The notes: generated from the sequence alone by a model not told the origin. A stretch of DNA of 44,294 nucleotides from JBBDMW01 sp040878005 (GCA_040878005.1 JBBDMW010000002.1:1-44294), one strand, 5' to 3'; positions 1-9,343 are shown, counted from the stretch's first letter. Translations and numbers: made by a program.

Positions 1-35
1 CCCCCACCAATTGCTGGGGCTACGTTTGTGGTGCT

Positions 36-59
36 CACCGGTGTTTCGTCTGACCGGTG
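36..59. other. Stem-loop downstream of the M81 peptidase gene
   Basis: CACCGG at 36-41 pairs with CCGGTG at 54-59 around a 12-base loop. It can extend by three more pairs past a single bulged C. It lies just beyond the end of the leftward peptidase gene and could be a terminator, but no T-run follows on that strand. The rest of 1-108 shows nothing I can name. Confidence 0.25.
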
Positions 60-108
60 CAGCCGGCGGCAATGCCTAATCTGCATACCAGGGCGGGCGA
101 ACGTGCCT

Positions 109-1593
109 CTATCGCCTGTAAATCTCGGCGTTGGGCTCGAAAGTGACGCCCTCGTCCAAGGGGTAGATAGGCCGTTTGCAAACTTTGTGGCCCAGTGATT
201 TAAGATTGGCGCTAGTCGCCCCAGGAGCGTCCACGTTGAGGTTGATTTCTGCCCAGTCGTCGAAGAACTGAGGCTGGCAGTGGGGAGATTTCACAACCGT
301 GGAATGAAACCGTTGCGGATCCCGGCCGTGCGCAAGGAACAGCGACCGGTCGAACAGCGATACTGCCCGCGATGTCACGATTATGGTGAAGTTGCCGCTC
401 TTGAGTACCGCGGTCGGTCCGGAGTTCAGCGGCGTATCCCAAGATTCCAGCGGGAACCTGCCATTGGACAGCATCTCCACGGTGACATCCATTTTCATCG
501 GCTTGAATCGAGGGTCCAGCGAGCCACCCAGCTTTGCCCTGAACGTGCCGCCAACACCGGCGTCAAATGCTGCCTCCGCCGCAGGGGCATCGACCAACGG
601 AGCGAGCGCGGTGTGGGGATAATTCTGCTTCACCATTTCGGCAATGATGGCGTTGCTGTCGCCCGTCGCCCCGGAGCTAGTCGCATCCGCTGCGTCTGTA
701 AAGATGACCGGGCCTTTCATGCCAGCCGCCTTTGTCACTGCATCTGGCAGAGGAACGAGTTTTGACTGCATTTTTGCGCGGTTGGCCCAGAAGTCTTCTG
801 CGAGTCCCGTCGCTATTTGTGCGGCTTTCTCTTCATCGCCGTCTGTAACGATTACGGCCTGGCTGCATAGCTCAGGCACGTCAGTGAAGGGATTGCCTAT
901 CAGGAAGCCGCCGCCGAGGATTGAGTCATCGGACATGAGTTGCTTGACGGCGCGAATTTGCTCACCGTAGCAACCTGTTTCGGTAATCAGCTCATCGCCC
1001 CGCACCAATGCCGGCACAGTCACGCGTGCTATGACAGGTTCCGCCCCATCCAAGATTTGCAACAGTAGCCTGGCAGCGCGTTCACCGGTCTCGGCCAGGT
1101 CGACGTGCGGGTAGGTGTGGAACATGGAGATGCCGTTGATGTGGCGGCACATTTTCTCCGTCAAAACGCCGTGCAGGTCCATAGAGATGACGATGGGGAC
1201 TTCTTCCCCAAGTATTTTCCTTGACTCCTCCAGCAAATAGCCTTCCGGGTCGAGCTCTTGTGTCGTACCCATAGAGCCGTGCATGGAAAAGTAGACGCCC
1301 TCGATCTTTCCTGCGTGTGGTTTTATGGAATCCAGGAATTCCCGGGCGATTCGCTCGAATGAGGAGTGCTCTAAAGGACCCGCGCTGACTGCTCCTGCAG
1401 TGTATGTGGTAATCATCTCCACACCGCCATGCGCCCTGAATATATCTGCCGCTCCACGGACGGACGTCAATTGGCCTTCGTTGGTCGGGATGATGTCATC
1501 GCCGAACACGACATCAAAGTCGTCATACGTGCATGTAACCGGGTTGAACGAAGATATTTCCTGTTTGCAGCCAGCGATCAGGACGCGATGCAT
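109..1593 (-). CDS. M81 family metallopeptidase (MlrC-like)
   Basis: A 494-residue protein of the MlrC/M81 family, zinc hydrolases named after the microcystin-degradation enzyme MlrC. Visible family marks are the N-terminal IAGCKQEISSFNP stretch, the SMHGSMGTTQELDPEG block, and the metal-site region SMDLHGVLT followed by YPHVDLAETG, which supplies the His/Asp ligands. The length is normal for the family. The ATG at 1593 is preceded by GGGAG (complement of 1605-1609) at 11 bases. It is divergent from the enolase-superfamily gene at 1838, so 1594-1837 probably holds promoters for both. No signal peptide is seen, so it should be cytoplasmic. The substrate cannot be read from sequence: family members are widespread in bacteria that never see microcystin, so the name does not prove that activity. 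Confidence 0.88.
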   Translation of the reverse strand: MHRVLIAGCKQEISSFNPVTCTYDDFDVVFGDDIIPTNEGQLTSVRGAADIFRAHGGVEMITTYTAGAVSAGPLEHSSFERIAREFLDSIKPHAGKIEGVYFSMHGSMGTTQELDPEGYLLEESRKILGEEVPIVISMDLHGVLTEKMCRHINGISMFHTYPHVDLAETGERAARLLLQILDGAEPVIARVTVPALVRGDELITETGCYGEQIRAVKQLMSDDSILGGGFLIGNPFTDVPELCSQAVIVTDGDEEKAAQIATGLAEDFWANRAKMQSKLVPLPDAVTKAAGMKGPVIFTDAADATSSGATGDSNAIIAEMVKQNYPHTALAPLVDAPAAEAAFDAGVGGTFRAKLGGSLDPRFKPMKMDVTVEMLSNGRFPLESWDTPLNSGPTAVLKSGNFTIIVTSRAVSLFDRSLFLAHGRDPQRFHSTVVKSPHCQPQFFDDWAEINLNVDAPGATSANLKSLGHKVCKRPIYPLDEGVTFEPNAEIYRR

Positions 1594-1837
1594 ATGTGTG
1601 GGTACTCCCGATGGTTAAATCCTTCTGAACTCGCGACCGTAGGATACATCTCACGCTCCGGCGAATATTCCTGACCAAGAGGAGATGAACCGGGTGCAAA
1701 TCCACATGCTCCGGCGTTTACCCGGAAACGAGGCCATAAATGGACAGTCGATACCATGTGGGGCAGTGTTTCGCTGACAGAGGCGGGCGCATAATCCATA
1801 ACCCAAGCCCCGCGGCCATTACTAGCGGAGATGTCCA

Positions 1838-3061
1838 TTGAAGATCACCAAGGTAGAGACGATCCACGTCGATGAGTTCTGGCATGTTTTGTGGGTGCGG
1901 ATTCATACAGACAACGGGCTGATCGGGCTGGGTGAGACGTGGTACCTGCCGCGGGCTGTGGCGTCCGTCATACATGAGATATTCGGGCCGCTGCTCATTG
2001 GCAAGAACCCAATGGATCGGGAAAAGCTGTGGTCTGACATGTTCGGCATGGCGGAAGGGTTCGGGTACGCCGGGGCTGAGTTCAGGGCGCTCTCGGCGCT
2101 GGATATCGCACTGTGGGACCTGGCCGGGCAGGCCGCGGGCGAGCCGATCTACAACATGCTCGGCGGACAGTGCCGTGACAGGGTGCGCGTCTACAACACG
2201 ATCGGCAGCTACGGCGACATACAGGACAACGAATTCGAGCAGCGTGACCCAGTCGGTTGGCTGCAGAGCCTGCTCGACGAGGGGATCACCGCCGCCAAGG
2301 CGTACTACCTCGCACCCTATGCCGCGGTCTCGGGCGGCGGCCACTTCATCGCAGGGAAGGACCTACGCGAGGCGCTCGAGCCGCTGGCGAAGCAGCGCAA
2401 AGCGCTTGGCGACCAAATCGAAATCGCCCATGACGGCGGCGGCCAGTGGGACCTGGCGCCGGCAATGCGTATAGTGCGGGCCATGGAGGAGTACGACATC
2501 CTGTGGCAGGAGGAAATGATCCGACCCGTCAACGTAGAGACGCACCTGAAGCTGGCGCAGGCCACCACAACTCCCATCTGCGCGGCTGAGCGGCTGATCT
2601 CAAAGTGGCACTTCAGGGAATTCATTGAACGTGGTGCGGCAGAGATCGTCATGCCTGACCTGATCTGGACCGGCGGCGTGACGGAGACGAAGAAGATCGC
2701 CACGCTGGCCGAGACGTACCAGACACCCGTCGCTCCGCATGATTGGACTGGGCCGGTGAACGTGTTCGCCTGCGCTCACATATCCATGTCCTGCCCAAAC
2801 GTGATGATCCAGGAGACGAACCGCGCTTACTACAGGGGCTGGTACGGCAAGTTCGTTGAGCCGAATATTGTTGTGCGCGACGGCTTCCTGATGGCGCCTG
2901 AGGGACCGGGGCTGGGGACTCGGCTGAAGGCGGAGGTGCTGGACCGGCCGGACGTTCACGTAGAGGCTACGGATGAGGCGCGCGAATGGAACTGGCCAGG
3001 TTTCGTAGACCCGGGCCAGAGGGTGTCGCATTACTACCAGCCGCGGGTTGGCGGCGAGTAA
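1838..3061 (+). CDS. Mandelate racemase/muconate-lactonizing enzyme family protein (paralogue 1)
   Basis: A 407-residue enolase-superfamily enzyme, probably an acid-sugar or related carboxylate dehydratase/racemase working by proton abstraction alpha to a carboxylate bound to Mg2+. The capping domain (about 1-125) contains the GLGETW motif and the barrel follows. Likely metal ligands are D199, E225 and E251. K154 sits on the second barrel strand, and D274 with H301 (in APHDWTGP) forms the general-base dyad. Two residues after D199, where galactonate- and mannonate-dehydratase-like enzymes carry a His, this copy has Gly201. The start is TTG 1838, with GGAG at 1827-1830 seven bases upstream; the nearby ATG at 1831 is out of frame. 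Two homologues lie at 18470 and 19794. The downstream neighbours suggest a catabolic role. The substrate is unknown. Confidence 0.93.
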   Translation: MKITKVETIHVDEFWHVLWVRIHTDNGLIGLGETWYLPRAVASVIHEIFGPLLIGKNPMDREKLWSDMFGMAEGFGYAGAEFRALSALDIALWDLAGQAAGEPIYNMLGGQCRDRVRVYNTIGSYGDIQDNEFEQRDPVGWLQSLLDEGITAAKAYYLAPYAAVSGGGHFIAGKDLREALEPLAKQRKALGDQIEIAHDGGGQWDLAPAMRIVRAMEEYDILWQEEMIRPVNVETHLKLAQATTTPICAAERLISKWHFREFIERGAAEIVMPDLIWTGGVTETKKIATLAETYQTPVAPHDWTGPVNVFACAHISMSCPNVMIQETNRAYYRGWYGKFVEPNIVVRDGFLMAPEGPGLGTRLKAEVLDRPDVHVEATDEAREWNWPGFVDPGQRVSHYYQPRVGGE

Positions 3062-3157
3062 TGGTATTGCTGAAACTGCGACTCCATTGTTGAGTGCAGC
3101 GAAGGGAACACTGACGCTGCGAGTCCGCGCGGGGGATAGATCAAAAGGAAAGAAATT

Positions 3158-4768
3158 ATGCGAGGCGTAGCGGTTGCTCCGCAGCCGATGGCTGCGGAAA
3201 TAGGCAGTCGAGTTCTTGAAGATGGCGGCAACGCGTTTGACGCCGCGATTGCTGCTGCGTTCGCGCAGATCGTGTTCGACCCATTCATGTGCGGACTGGG
3301 TGGGTGGGGCAGCGCGACTGTTTACGACGCTCGATCTGGGGTATCCGAAAGCATTGGTTTCTGGCCGACCATAGGCGAACGCATGCGTCCGGATATCTGG
3401 GTTGACGATATTCGTGGTTTCACGGACATATGGCACTTCGCCCTCTTCGATGATTTCCGCAACATGCTTGGGTATAAAGCAATCATGACTCCCGGGACTG
3501 TGGCCGGGCTGGGTGAACTGCATGAACGGTTTTGCACCAGGCCGTGGGCGGAGTTGCTTCAACCCGCTATTGAATGGAGTGACCGGGGGTATACGGTTCC
3601 AGAGTATGTTGTGGGGTTCCTGCGCGAAGCCGCGATCAGCGGGCTGCCTCACCCGAGCCGCCGGGCTACCGCCACCCCAGGCGCCAGGGCGCTCTGGCTC
3701 AAGGAAGATGGACAGATGCGCGGGCGCGGCGATCACTATGCCAACCCTGACCAGGCGCGCACCCTGGAGCGTTTGGCCTTCAACGGCGCGCAGGATTTCT
3801 ACCGTGGCGAGACTGCCAAGATGATCCTGGCCGATTTCGGGCAGAACGATGCATTTGTCACCCGGGCTGACATGGAAAGCTACAAGGTGCGGCGCGATCC
3901 GCTTACCACAGGCCGGTACAGAGGCTACGACGTCAAATCATCTCCCTTGCCCGGCGGTGGGTTACTCCTTCAGCAGATGCTCAATGTACTTGAGCATTTT
4001 GATCTCGGATCTATGGATCATAACGCGCCTGAACACGCCTACATCATCTCTGCGACCCTTGCCTGGGCTGGAGTCACCAGGTTCAGGCACTTGGCCGATC
4101 CCCGCCACTGGGATGTTCCCACTGACCACCTGCTGTCAATGGAGTACGCCGGGGAAATAGCCGACTGTATCCGTCAACGAAAGCTTCCAAATCATAAAGC
4201 CCTCAACGCGCCGGGGTATACGACTCACCTTAGCGTCGCCGATGAACAGGGCAACTGCGTTTCAATGACCCATACGCTGACCACTTGCAGCGGCGTGGTG
4301 GTTCCGGGCACCGGAACCTACTGGAATGACTGCGTTTCACTCATGGATCCGATCCCCGGCCGTCCCAACTCCTACGTCCCCGGCAAGGCGCGGGCGAGTG
4401 CCGTCTCTCCCACCATCCTTTTTAAGGACGGCCAGCCGTACATGGTGGTTGGGGCGCTGGGGGGTTGGTCCATCACCTCAGCCGTTCTGCAGACCATCGT
4501 TAACGGTGTGGATTTTGGGATGTCTCCAATTGAGGCTGTAGCGGCGCCGAGGTTCCACAGTGAAGGTCAGCCGGCCTTCTGCGAGTTGCGAGTTCCACAG
4601 TCCACGGTAGATGCATTGCGCGGCTGGGGAATGCAGGTTGAACAGCAGCCGTTCAATTACTCCCCATCTTTCGGGAAGGTGCAATGCATCGTCATGGAGG
4701 ACGGGAAATTTCGTGCTGGATCCGATCCACGCCGCGATGGAGGAACGGCGGCTTACAGCTTGAAATAG
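3158..4768 (+). CDS. Gamma-glutamyltransferase family protein (Ntn hydrolase)
   Basis: A 536-residue homologue of gamma-glutamyltranspeptidase, an enzyme that self-cleaves ahead of a Thr nucleophile and then hydrolyses or transfers gamma-glutamyl groups, or acylates related substrates. The expected cleavage site is in APGYTTHLSVAD, making Thr355 the likely nucleophile of the small subunit. The N-terminal region has the family's GGNAFDAAIAAAFA segment. The oxyanion/substrate region reads VGALGGWSI, and the C-terminus has DPRRDGG. No signal peptide is evident, whereas classical GGTs are secreted, so a cytoplasmic role is likely. ATG 3158 follows AAGGAAAG. It is co-directional with the enolase-superfamily gene upstream and the ThDP enzyme downstream. 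The exact substrate is open; relatives include cephalosporin acylases and oxamate amidohydrolase-type enzymes. Confidence 0.9.
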   Translation: MRGVAVAPQPMAAEIGSRVLEDGGNAFDAAIAAAFAQIVFDPFMCGLGGWGSATVYDARSGVSESIGFWPTIGERMRPDIWVDDIRGFTDIWHFALFDDFRNMLGYKAIMTPGTVAGLGELHERFCTRPWAELLQPAIEWSDRGYTVPEYVVGFLREAAISGLPHPSRRATATPGARALWLKEDGQMRGRGDHYANPDQARTLERLAFNGAQDFYRGETAKMILADFGQNDAFVTRADMESYKVRRDPLTTGRYRGYDVKSSPLPGGGLLLQQMLNVLEHFDLGSMDHNAPEHAYIISATLAWAGVTRFRHLADPRHWDVPTDHLLSMEYAGEIADCIRQRKLPNHKALNAPGYTTHLSVADEQGNCVSMTHTLTTCSGVVVPGTGTYWNDCVSLMDPIPGRPNSYVPGKARASAVSPTILFKDGQPYMVVGALGGWSITSAVLQTIVNGVDFGMSPIEAVAAPRFHSEGQPAFCELRVPQSTVDALRGWGMQVEQQPFNYSPSFGKVQCIVMEDGKFRAGSDPRRDGGTAAYSLK

Positions 4769-4827
4769 CTTTATGAGCTTCGGCGTCATGGGAGCCACAG
4801 GAAGCCAGGCGATGCAGTGTCGCCGAT

Positions 4828-4880
4828 TGCCTCTGCGGCCGGGCGTTGAGGATTGGCGTACGAGCGTGTTGCCAGAGGCA
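4828..4880. repeat. Inverted repeat in the gap before the ThDP-enzyme gene
   Basis: TGCCTCTG at 4828-4835 is the exact complement of CAGAGGCA at 4873-4880, with a 37-base loop. It could be a terminator stem for the upstream gene or a regulatory dyad. There is no T-run, so the role is undetermined. Confidence 0.25.
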
Positions 4881-4973
4881 TCCTGCGTGTAACATCCTCC
4901 CGGTGAAATCAAGTTGCGCCCCGTCCAGCGGCCTGGGGGCGTAAGCGACGGCCGTAATGATTTTTGATACATA

Positions 4974-4993
4974 CCGGAATTGTGCCGTTCCGG
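4974..4993 (+). promoter_or_regulatory. Dyad directly upstream of the ThDP-enzyme ribosome-binding site
   Basis: CCGGAA at 4974-4979 and TTCCGG at 4988-4993 form a perfect six-pair dyad. It ends one base before the Shine-Dalgarno AGGAGG (4995-5000) of the gene starting at 5006. This position suits either an operator or a small leader hairpin affecting translation. Neither role is shown by the sequence alone. Confidence 0.35.
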
Positions 4994-5005
4994 CAGGAGG
5001 ACAGA

Positions 5006-6640
5006 ATGCCGAGAATGAGTGGCGGTCAAGCCCTGGTGCGATCTCTTGTCCGAGAGGGTGTAGAGGTCGTGTTTGGCCTGCCGGGCGTCCAGATGTACGG
5101 CATTATTGCTGCTCTCCGTGATGAGCCCGGCATCCGCATGATAACCACCCGTCACGAGGGTGCGACGACCTACATGGCTGACGGTTATGCAAGGGCGGGT
5201 GGCCGTGTGGGCGTGGCCATGGTTGTTCCAGGCCCGGGCATATACAACGCTGGCGGCGGTCTAAGTACTGCCTACTCGGCATCGTCTCCTGTCTTGATGA
5301 TCGCGGGGCAAATACCAAGGGATGGTATTGGCAAGAACGTCGGTGGCCTGCATGAGGTCGATGACCAGATAGACACCATCAAGCCGGTTACCAAGTGGCA
5401 GAAGCGCATGCTGTATCCGGGCGAAATACCTGCGGGTGTGCATGAGGCGTTTCGCCAACTCAGGAACGGCAGGCCAAGGCCGGTCGAGATTGAGCTTCCA
5501 CCGGACGCCATGGTTGAGGTTGATGACATCGACCTGCTGGAGCCTGCCCCGGCCGAGCGGCAGGTTGCGCGGGGTCCAGATATCCAGGCCGCAGCGGACA
5601 TGCTGATGACCGCGTCTTCACCGGTTATTTATGCCGGTGGCGGTGTGCACCTGGCGGACGCACACCCCGAACTCCGGGCGCTTGCGGAGGCGCTTGATGT
5701 TCCAGTTGTGACATCAGCGGCCGGCAAGGGGGCTATCAGCGACCATCATCCTCTCTCACTCGGGGCCTCCCTGGGTCCTGTGGGCAAGGTCAGGGATCTT
5801 GTCAACGATGCTGATGTAGTCCTGGCGGTGGGCACCCGGTTCGCCATGGCGGGGCCGAGGCCTGAGACGACCGTCATACAGATTGACATTGACCCGGATG
5901 AAATTGGCCGGAATCACAAGAAGACTGTGCCGCTACAGGGCCACATCAAACCAACGCTGTCTGCGCTGACGAAGGCGATTTCCAGCAACGGGAAGGGAAA
6001 CCGGTCGTCAGCGAGCCTGGTGCGAGAAGCCAGGCAAAGCCTTGAGGGTCCTGAAGAACGCAATGACCCGCAAGACAGCATCCTCCGCTCTTTGCGAAAG
6101 GGTACGCCGGAAGATGCTGTGATGGTCTTCGGAATGACGCAGCTTGGCTACTACAGCCGGCCATTCTGGCCAACGTACCACCCGCGTACCTACCTGGACT
6201 CCGGTTACTCCGGGAACCTTGGCTACGCATACCCGTTTGCCCTGGGGGCCAAGGTCGCGCAGCCTGACAAGCCGGTGGTGTCTGTGTCTGGCGATGGCGG
6301 CTTCATGTATTACTCCGGGGAGATCGCAACAGCAGCCAAATACGGTATCAACGTCGTCGCCGTTGTATTCAATGACAATGCCTTTGGCAATGTGGCACGC
6401 GACCTGGACCAGGACTTTGGCGGGCAGTATGAGGCAGCGGTGCACAATCCTGACTTCATGAAGCTGGCTGACGCTTACGGCGTGACTGGAATGCGCGCCG
6501 ATGAGCCGACAGACGTAGGAGACCTGGTGGCAAGGGCCATTGATATGGACCGGCCAGTGTTGATCGAGGTCCCGGTGAGCCGGATGCCGCGACCGAAGAT
6601 ATGGTCGCGCCGTGCCGCATGGACCAAGCCGCAGGAATAG
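5006..6640 (+). CDS. Thiamine-diphosphate-dependent enzyme, acetolactate synthase-like
   Basis: A 544-residue member of the acetohydroxyacid synthase/benzoylformate decarboxylase/oxalyl-CoA decarboxylase superfamily, which cleaves or ligates 2-oxo acids. The N-terminal Pyr domain has the activating Glu in TTRHEGATTYMADGYAR. The central domain follows at about 190-320. The C-terminal PP domain has the ThDP-Mg motif GDGGF...NDNAF. The start at ATG 5006 is chosen because AGGAGG at 4995-5000 stands five bases before it; an in-frame ATG at 4964 has no such site. It lies between a gamma-glutamyltransferase and an amidohydrolase and away from any ilv genes or small regulatory subunit, so a catabolic 2-oxo-acid role is more likely than branched-chain amino-acid synthesis. 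Substrate not determinable. Confidence 0.92.
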   Translation: MPRMSGGQALVRSLVREGVEVVFGLPGVQMYGIIAALRDEPGIRMITTRHEGATTYMADGYARAGGRVGVAMVVPGPGIYNAGGGLSTAYSASSPVLMIAGQIPRDGIGKNVGGLHEVDDQIDTIKPVTKWQKRMLYPGEIPAGVHEAFRQLRNGRPRPVEIELPPDAMVEVDDIDLLEPAPAERQVARGPDIQAAADMLMTASSPVIYAGGGVHLADAHPELRALAEALDVPVVTSAAGKGAISDHHPLSLGASLGPVGKVRDLVNDADVVLAVGTRFAMAGPRPETTVIQIDIDPDEIGRNHKKTVPLQGHIKPTLSALTKAISSNGKGNRSSASLVREARQSLEGPEERNDPQDSILRSLRKGTPEDAVMVFGMTQLGYYSRPFWPTYHPRTYLDSGYSGNLGYAYPFALGAKVAQPDKPVVSVSGDGGFMYYSGEIATAAKYGINVVAVVFNDNAFGNVARDLDQDFGGQYEAAVHNPDFMKLADAYGVTGMRADEPTDVGDLVARAIDMDRPVLIEVPVSRMPRPKIWSRRAAWTKPQE

Positions 6641-6709
6641 GCAGCCAGCTTCAAGTAGCTGTGGGGCGTGTCTATTAGAGGTGTCGCATAGTAGAAGGAA
6701 CGGCGGGAG

Positions 6710-8296
6710 ATGCTAGACCTGCTGATTGCCAACGGCCGAATCATGGACGGCACCGGAAGCCCGTGGTTTAACGGCGCCGTGCTGGTCGATGGCGATACGC
6801 TTTCGCTCCGGCGCGGCTCGCTGGACGATATCGAGGCCAAACAGACGATCGATGCCGCCGGCCGTGTTGTTTGTCCAGGCTTTGTGGACCTCCACTCTCA
6901 TGCCGGCCTCACCATGCTTGGCGCGCCGCATCATGACCCAAAGGTGCGGCAGGGAGTGACCACGGAACTGGTTGGCATCGATGGCATCTCGCACGCTCCG
7001 TTCAAGAGCCGCGAGGAGTTGGAGCGTTATATATGGCTGGATTCAGGGCTTAATGGGTTTCCGCCAGAGGCCGACTGGCTGACCACGGCGCAACTACTGG
7101 GGAAGTATGACGGCACAGTGGCCATCAACGTGGCGTACATACTGGGCAACTCACCGGTGCGGATTTGGGGTGTGGGTTGGAACGACAGACCGGCCACCCC
7201 TGCGGAAATCCGTGACATGCAGGCAGTGGTGCGTGAGTCTATGGAAGAGGGTGCGTGGGGGCTTTCAACTGGTCTTGACTATCCTCCGGGAGCGTACGCC
7301 GATACGGACGAGATCGTCGCACTGTCTGACGTTTCGGCCAGGCTCGGCGGCTTCTATCACACCCACACCCGAGCGAGCCTGAAGGCAAAGGGGCTACTGG
7401 CGCCCTGGGAAGAAGCGCTGGAAATTGGACGGCGCAGCGGAATACCCGTGCACCTGACGCACTACCGGCAGGGCAGGCAGGGAGACGGCAGCCACCTGGA
7501 TTATCTTGGCCTCGTGGAAGATGCCCGGTCTGGCGGGATGGACGTGACGTTCGACTGCTATACGTACCCGTATTCGGGAACCACCGTGGCGATTCACCTG
7601 CCATTCTGGGCCAAGGATGGTGGGCCGGAACGTCTTGTGCAGGCCCTCAAAGACCCGCAAGACCGGGCACGCATGAAAAAGGAAATGAACTCCCGGTCTG
7701 ACTCATCCAGCCTGTGGCGGGACAACTGGCTCACTCACTTCCGAAAACATGGAAATGGACGTTACGATGGTCGGTCAATCGCTGACATCGCAGAAATGCG
7801 GGAGCAAGATCCGGCCGATGCCCTGTTCGACCTGCTCCTGGAGGAGAACCTGGCGATTTCAACAGTGGGCCTTGGGACCAACCCCCAGACCTTGCCTGCG
7901 TTCGTGTCGCATCCCTACGGAATGATAGCCAGCGACGCCATCTTGTTCGGCGAGTATCCCAACCCACGGACCTACGGCTGCTTTCCGGTTGTCCTCGCGG
8001 AATTTGTGCGCGCGGAGAAGCACCTTCGGCTGCCAGAGGCCATACGAAAGATGACTTCATTTCCCGCCCAGCGGCTGGGGCTGCCGGACAGGGGAGTGCT
8101 GCGAGACGGCTTCCGCGCTGACATAGTGATCTTCAATCCAGACACAGTGAAGGCGCCCGCTACGAAGGATGATCCCAAGCAGTACCCGGTTGGCATCGAC
8201 TACGTGATCGTCAATGGCCGCGTGGTTATTGATGACGGAGAAAACACAGGGGCGCTGCCGGGCCGGGCGTTGAGGCGTGGCAGGGGCAGGACGTAA
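6710..8296 (+). CDS. N-acyl-D-amino-acid deacylase family amidohydrolase
   Basis: A 528-residue metal-dependent amidohydrolase resembling D-aminoacylases and dihydroorotase-like enzymes. It opens with the typical beta-sandwich strand LLIANGRIMDGTGSPW. The first metal motif is DLHSHAGL, where many D-aminoacylases have an acidic residue after HxH and this one has Ala-Gly. Later come FYHTHTR and PVHLTHYRQG for further ligands, IASDAILFGEYPNPRTYG for the catalytic Asp region, and a C-terminal GLPDRGVLRDGFRADIVIF strand. ATG 6710 has GAAGGAA (6694-6700) nine bases upstream. It is the last gene of the left catabolic island and converges on the BrkB gene. Whether the natural substrate is an N-acyl-D-amino acid or another amide cannot be told. 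Confidence 0.9.
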   Translation: MLDLLIANGRIMDGTGSPWFNGAVLVDGDTLSLRRGSLDDIEAKQTIDAAGRVVCPGFVDLHSHAGLTMLGAPHHDPKVRQGVTTELVGIDGISHAPFKSREELERYIWLDSGLNGFPPEADWLTTAQLLGKYDGTVAINVAYILGNSPVRIWGVGWNDRPATPAEIRDMQAVVRESMEEGAWGLSTGLDYPPGAYADTDEIVALSDVSARLGGFYHTHTRASLKAKGLLAPWEEALEIGRRSGIPVHLTHYRQGRQGDGSHLDYLGLVEDARSGGMDVTFDCYTYPYSGTTVAIHLPFWAKDGGPERLVQALKDPQDRARMKKEMNSRSDSSSLWRDNWLTHFRKHGNGRYDGRSIADIAEMREQDPADALFDLLLEENLAISTVGLGTNPQTLPAFVSHPYGMIASDAILFGEYPNPRTYGCFPVVLAEFVRAEKHLRLPEAIRKMTSFPAQRLGLPDRGVLRDGFRADIVIFNPDTVKAPATKDDPKQYPVGIDYVIVNGRVVIDDGENTGALPGRALRRGRGRT

Positions 8297-8326
8297 GCGC
8301 TGGCTGACGCCGGGCAGCGTCTGTCG

Positions 8327-9343
8327 CTAACCTGCAACCTGTGCGGATTCGGAGGGTTCCCGGCCCGGCGCTCTGTAACGGCGTTGGCGTTGGATGTGCA
8401 TATAAGCCGCGGCCACCTCCGCTCCGAAGATCACCATCAGGGCAGAGAAGTATGACCAGACCATCAGGATGACCACTGAGGCTAGCTGGCCGTATATCAC
8501 CTCGTACTGAGCGAAGGTGTCCAGGTAGAACAGAAAGGCGTTCTTTGCCAACTCGAAAAGGACTGCAGCCACTATGATGCCCGGCCAGATGTCGCGCCAC
8601 GGCGTAGGTGTATTGGGCATCCACCGGTAGATGATCGCGAAAGTGGACAGGCTGAGCGCCAATGGAAGCAGCCGGCCGACGATTTGCACGCCAATCATCT
8701 CGAGAAACGCCAGGCGACCAATGACCGGGAAGTTCACCCCTGCTGCCAGGCTGAGGAAGGTTGTGCCCAGGATCGAGAGAATGAGTATGGCGATGATCGT
8801 GACGCCAATCCCGAAGCCAATGATTACCTGGCGCGGCTTGGATTTGTAGATCGGGCGGTCACGCCTGATGCCAAATGCGCGGTTTACGGCCCTGTTGATG
8901 GCGCCCAGGATGGCGGTGCCAGTCCAGAACATTCCCAGGAGACCAAACAAGCCGAACAGGCCCCGGAAACGTACGATGTCGTTCACGTTCCTATCCACAA
9001 GCTCTTCTGATTGCGGCAGGTAGTCCGCGAAGAATCCGATGATCTCTGCCCTGACGGCCTCAGAATCTGCGAAGAACCCGGCCACACTCAAAATTGCAAG
9101 CGTCAATGGAAAGATGGATAGCACCGCATAGTAAGAGACGCCGGCGGCCATGATCGTGGCATCGTGTTTCGGAAGGTTCTTCACGGATTCCAGGGTCACG
9201 CGCAGCCAGGTATTCTCCAGGTTCCCGGTGCGGGTCTCCCAGTGCTCTTGAACACCCCTGGCGAACGCGCTGATCCGGTCGGCGAGCCGTCGGGCAGCTG
9301 CGACCGGTCCCGAACTCCTTGCGTGGTGTTGTTCGTCAGCCAA
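8327..9343 (-). CDS. YihY/BrkB family inner-membrane protein
   Basis: A 338-residue polytopic membrane protein. After a basic and amphipathic N-terminus of about 70 residues it has the family's GVSYYAVLSIFPLTLAIL segment and about six hydrophobic helices. A conserved central stretch WTGTAILGAINRAVNRAFG is followed by a short charged C-terminal tail. Members were once called ribonuclease BN in error; the true function is not established. The start is TTG 9343. It is divergent from lepA; the 9344-9618 gap between them should hold both promoters, but I see no strong consensus hexamers there. Confidence 0.9.
   Translation of the reverse strand: MADEQHHARSSGPVAAARRLADRISAFARGVQEHWETRTGNLENTWLRVTLESVKNLPKHDATIMAAGVSYYAVLSIFPLTLAILSVAGFFADSEAVRAEIIGFFADYLPQSEELVDRNVNDIVRFRGLFGLFGLLGMFWTGTAILGAINRAVNRAFGIRRDRPIYKSKPRQVIIGFGIGVTIIAILILSILGTTFLSLAAGVNFPVIGRLAFLEMIGVQIVGRLLPLALSLSTFAIIYRWMPNTPTPWRDIWPGIIVAAVLFELAKNAFLFYLDTFAQYEVIYGQLASVVILMVWSYFSALMVIFGAEVAAAYMHIQRQRRYRAPGREPSESAQVAG

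Noticed and set aside
109..1593. Calling the M81 gene mlrC with microcystin degradation
   Set aside because: No mlrA, mlrB or mlrD accompany it, and MlrC-like proteins are widespread with unknown substrates.
2600..3736. 378-codon open frame on the minus strand
   Set aside because: It is antisense to the enolase-superfamily and GGT genes, both with clear motifs. The translation has no recognisable domain and is Arg/Pro/His rich, typical of a high-GC shadow frame.
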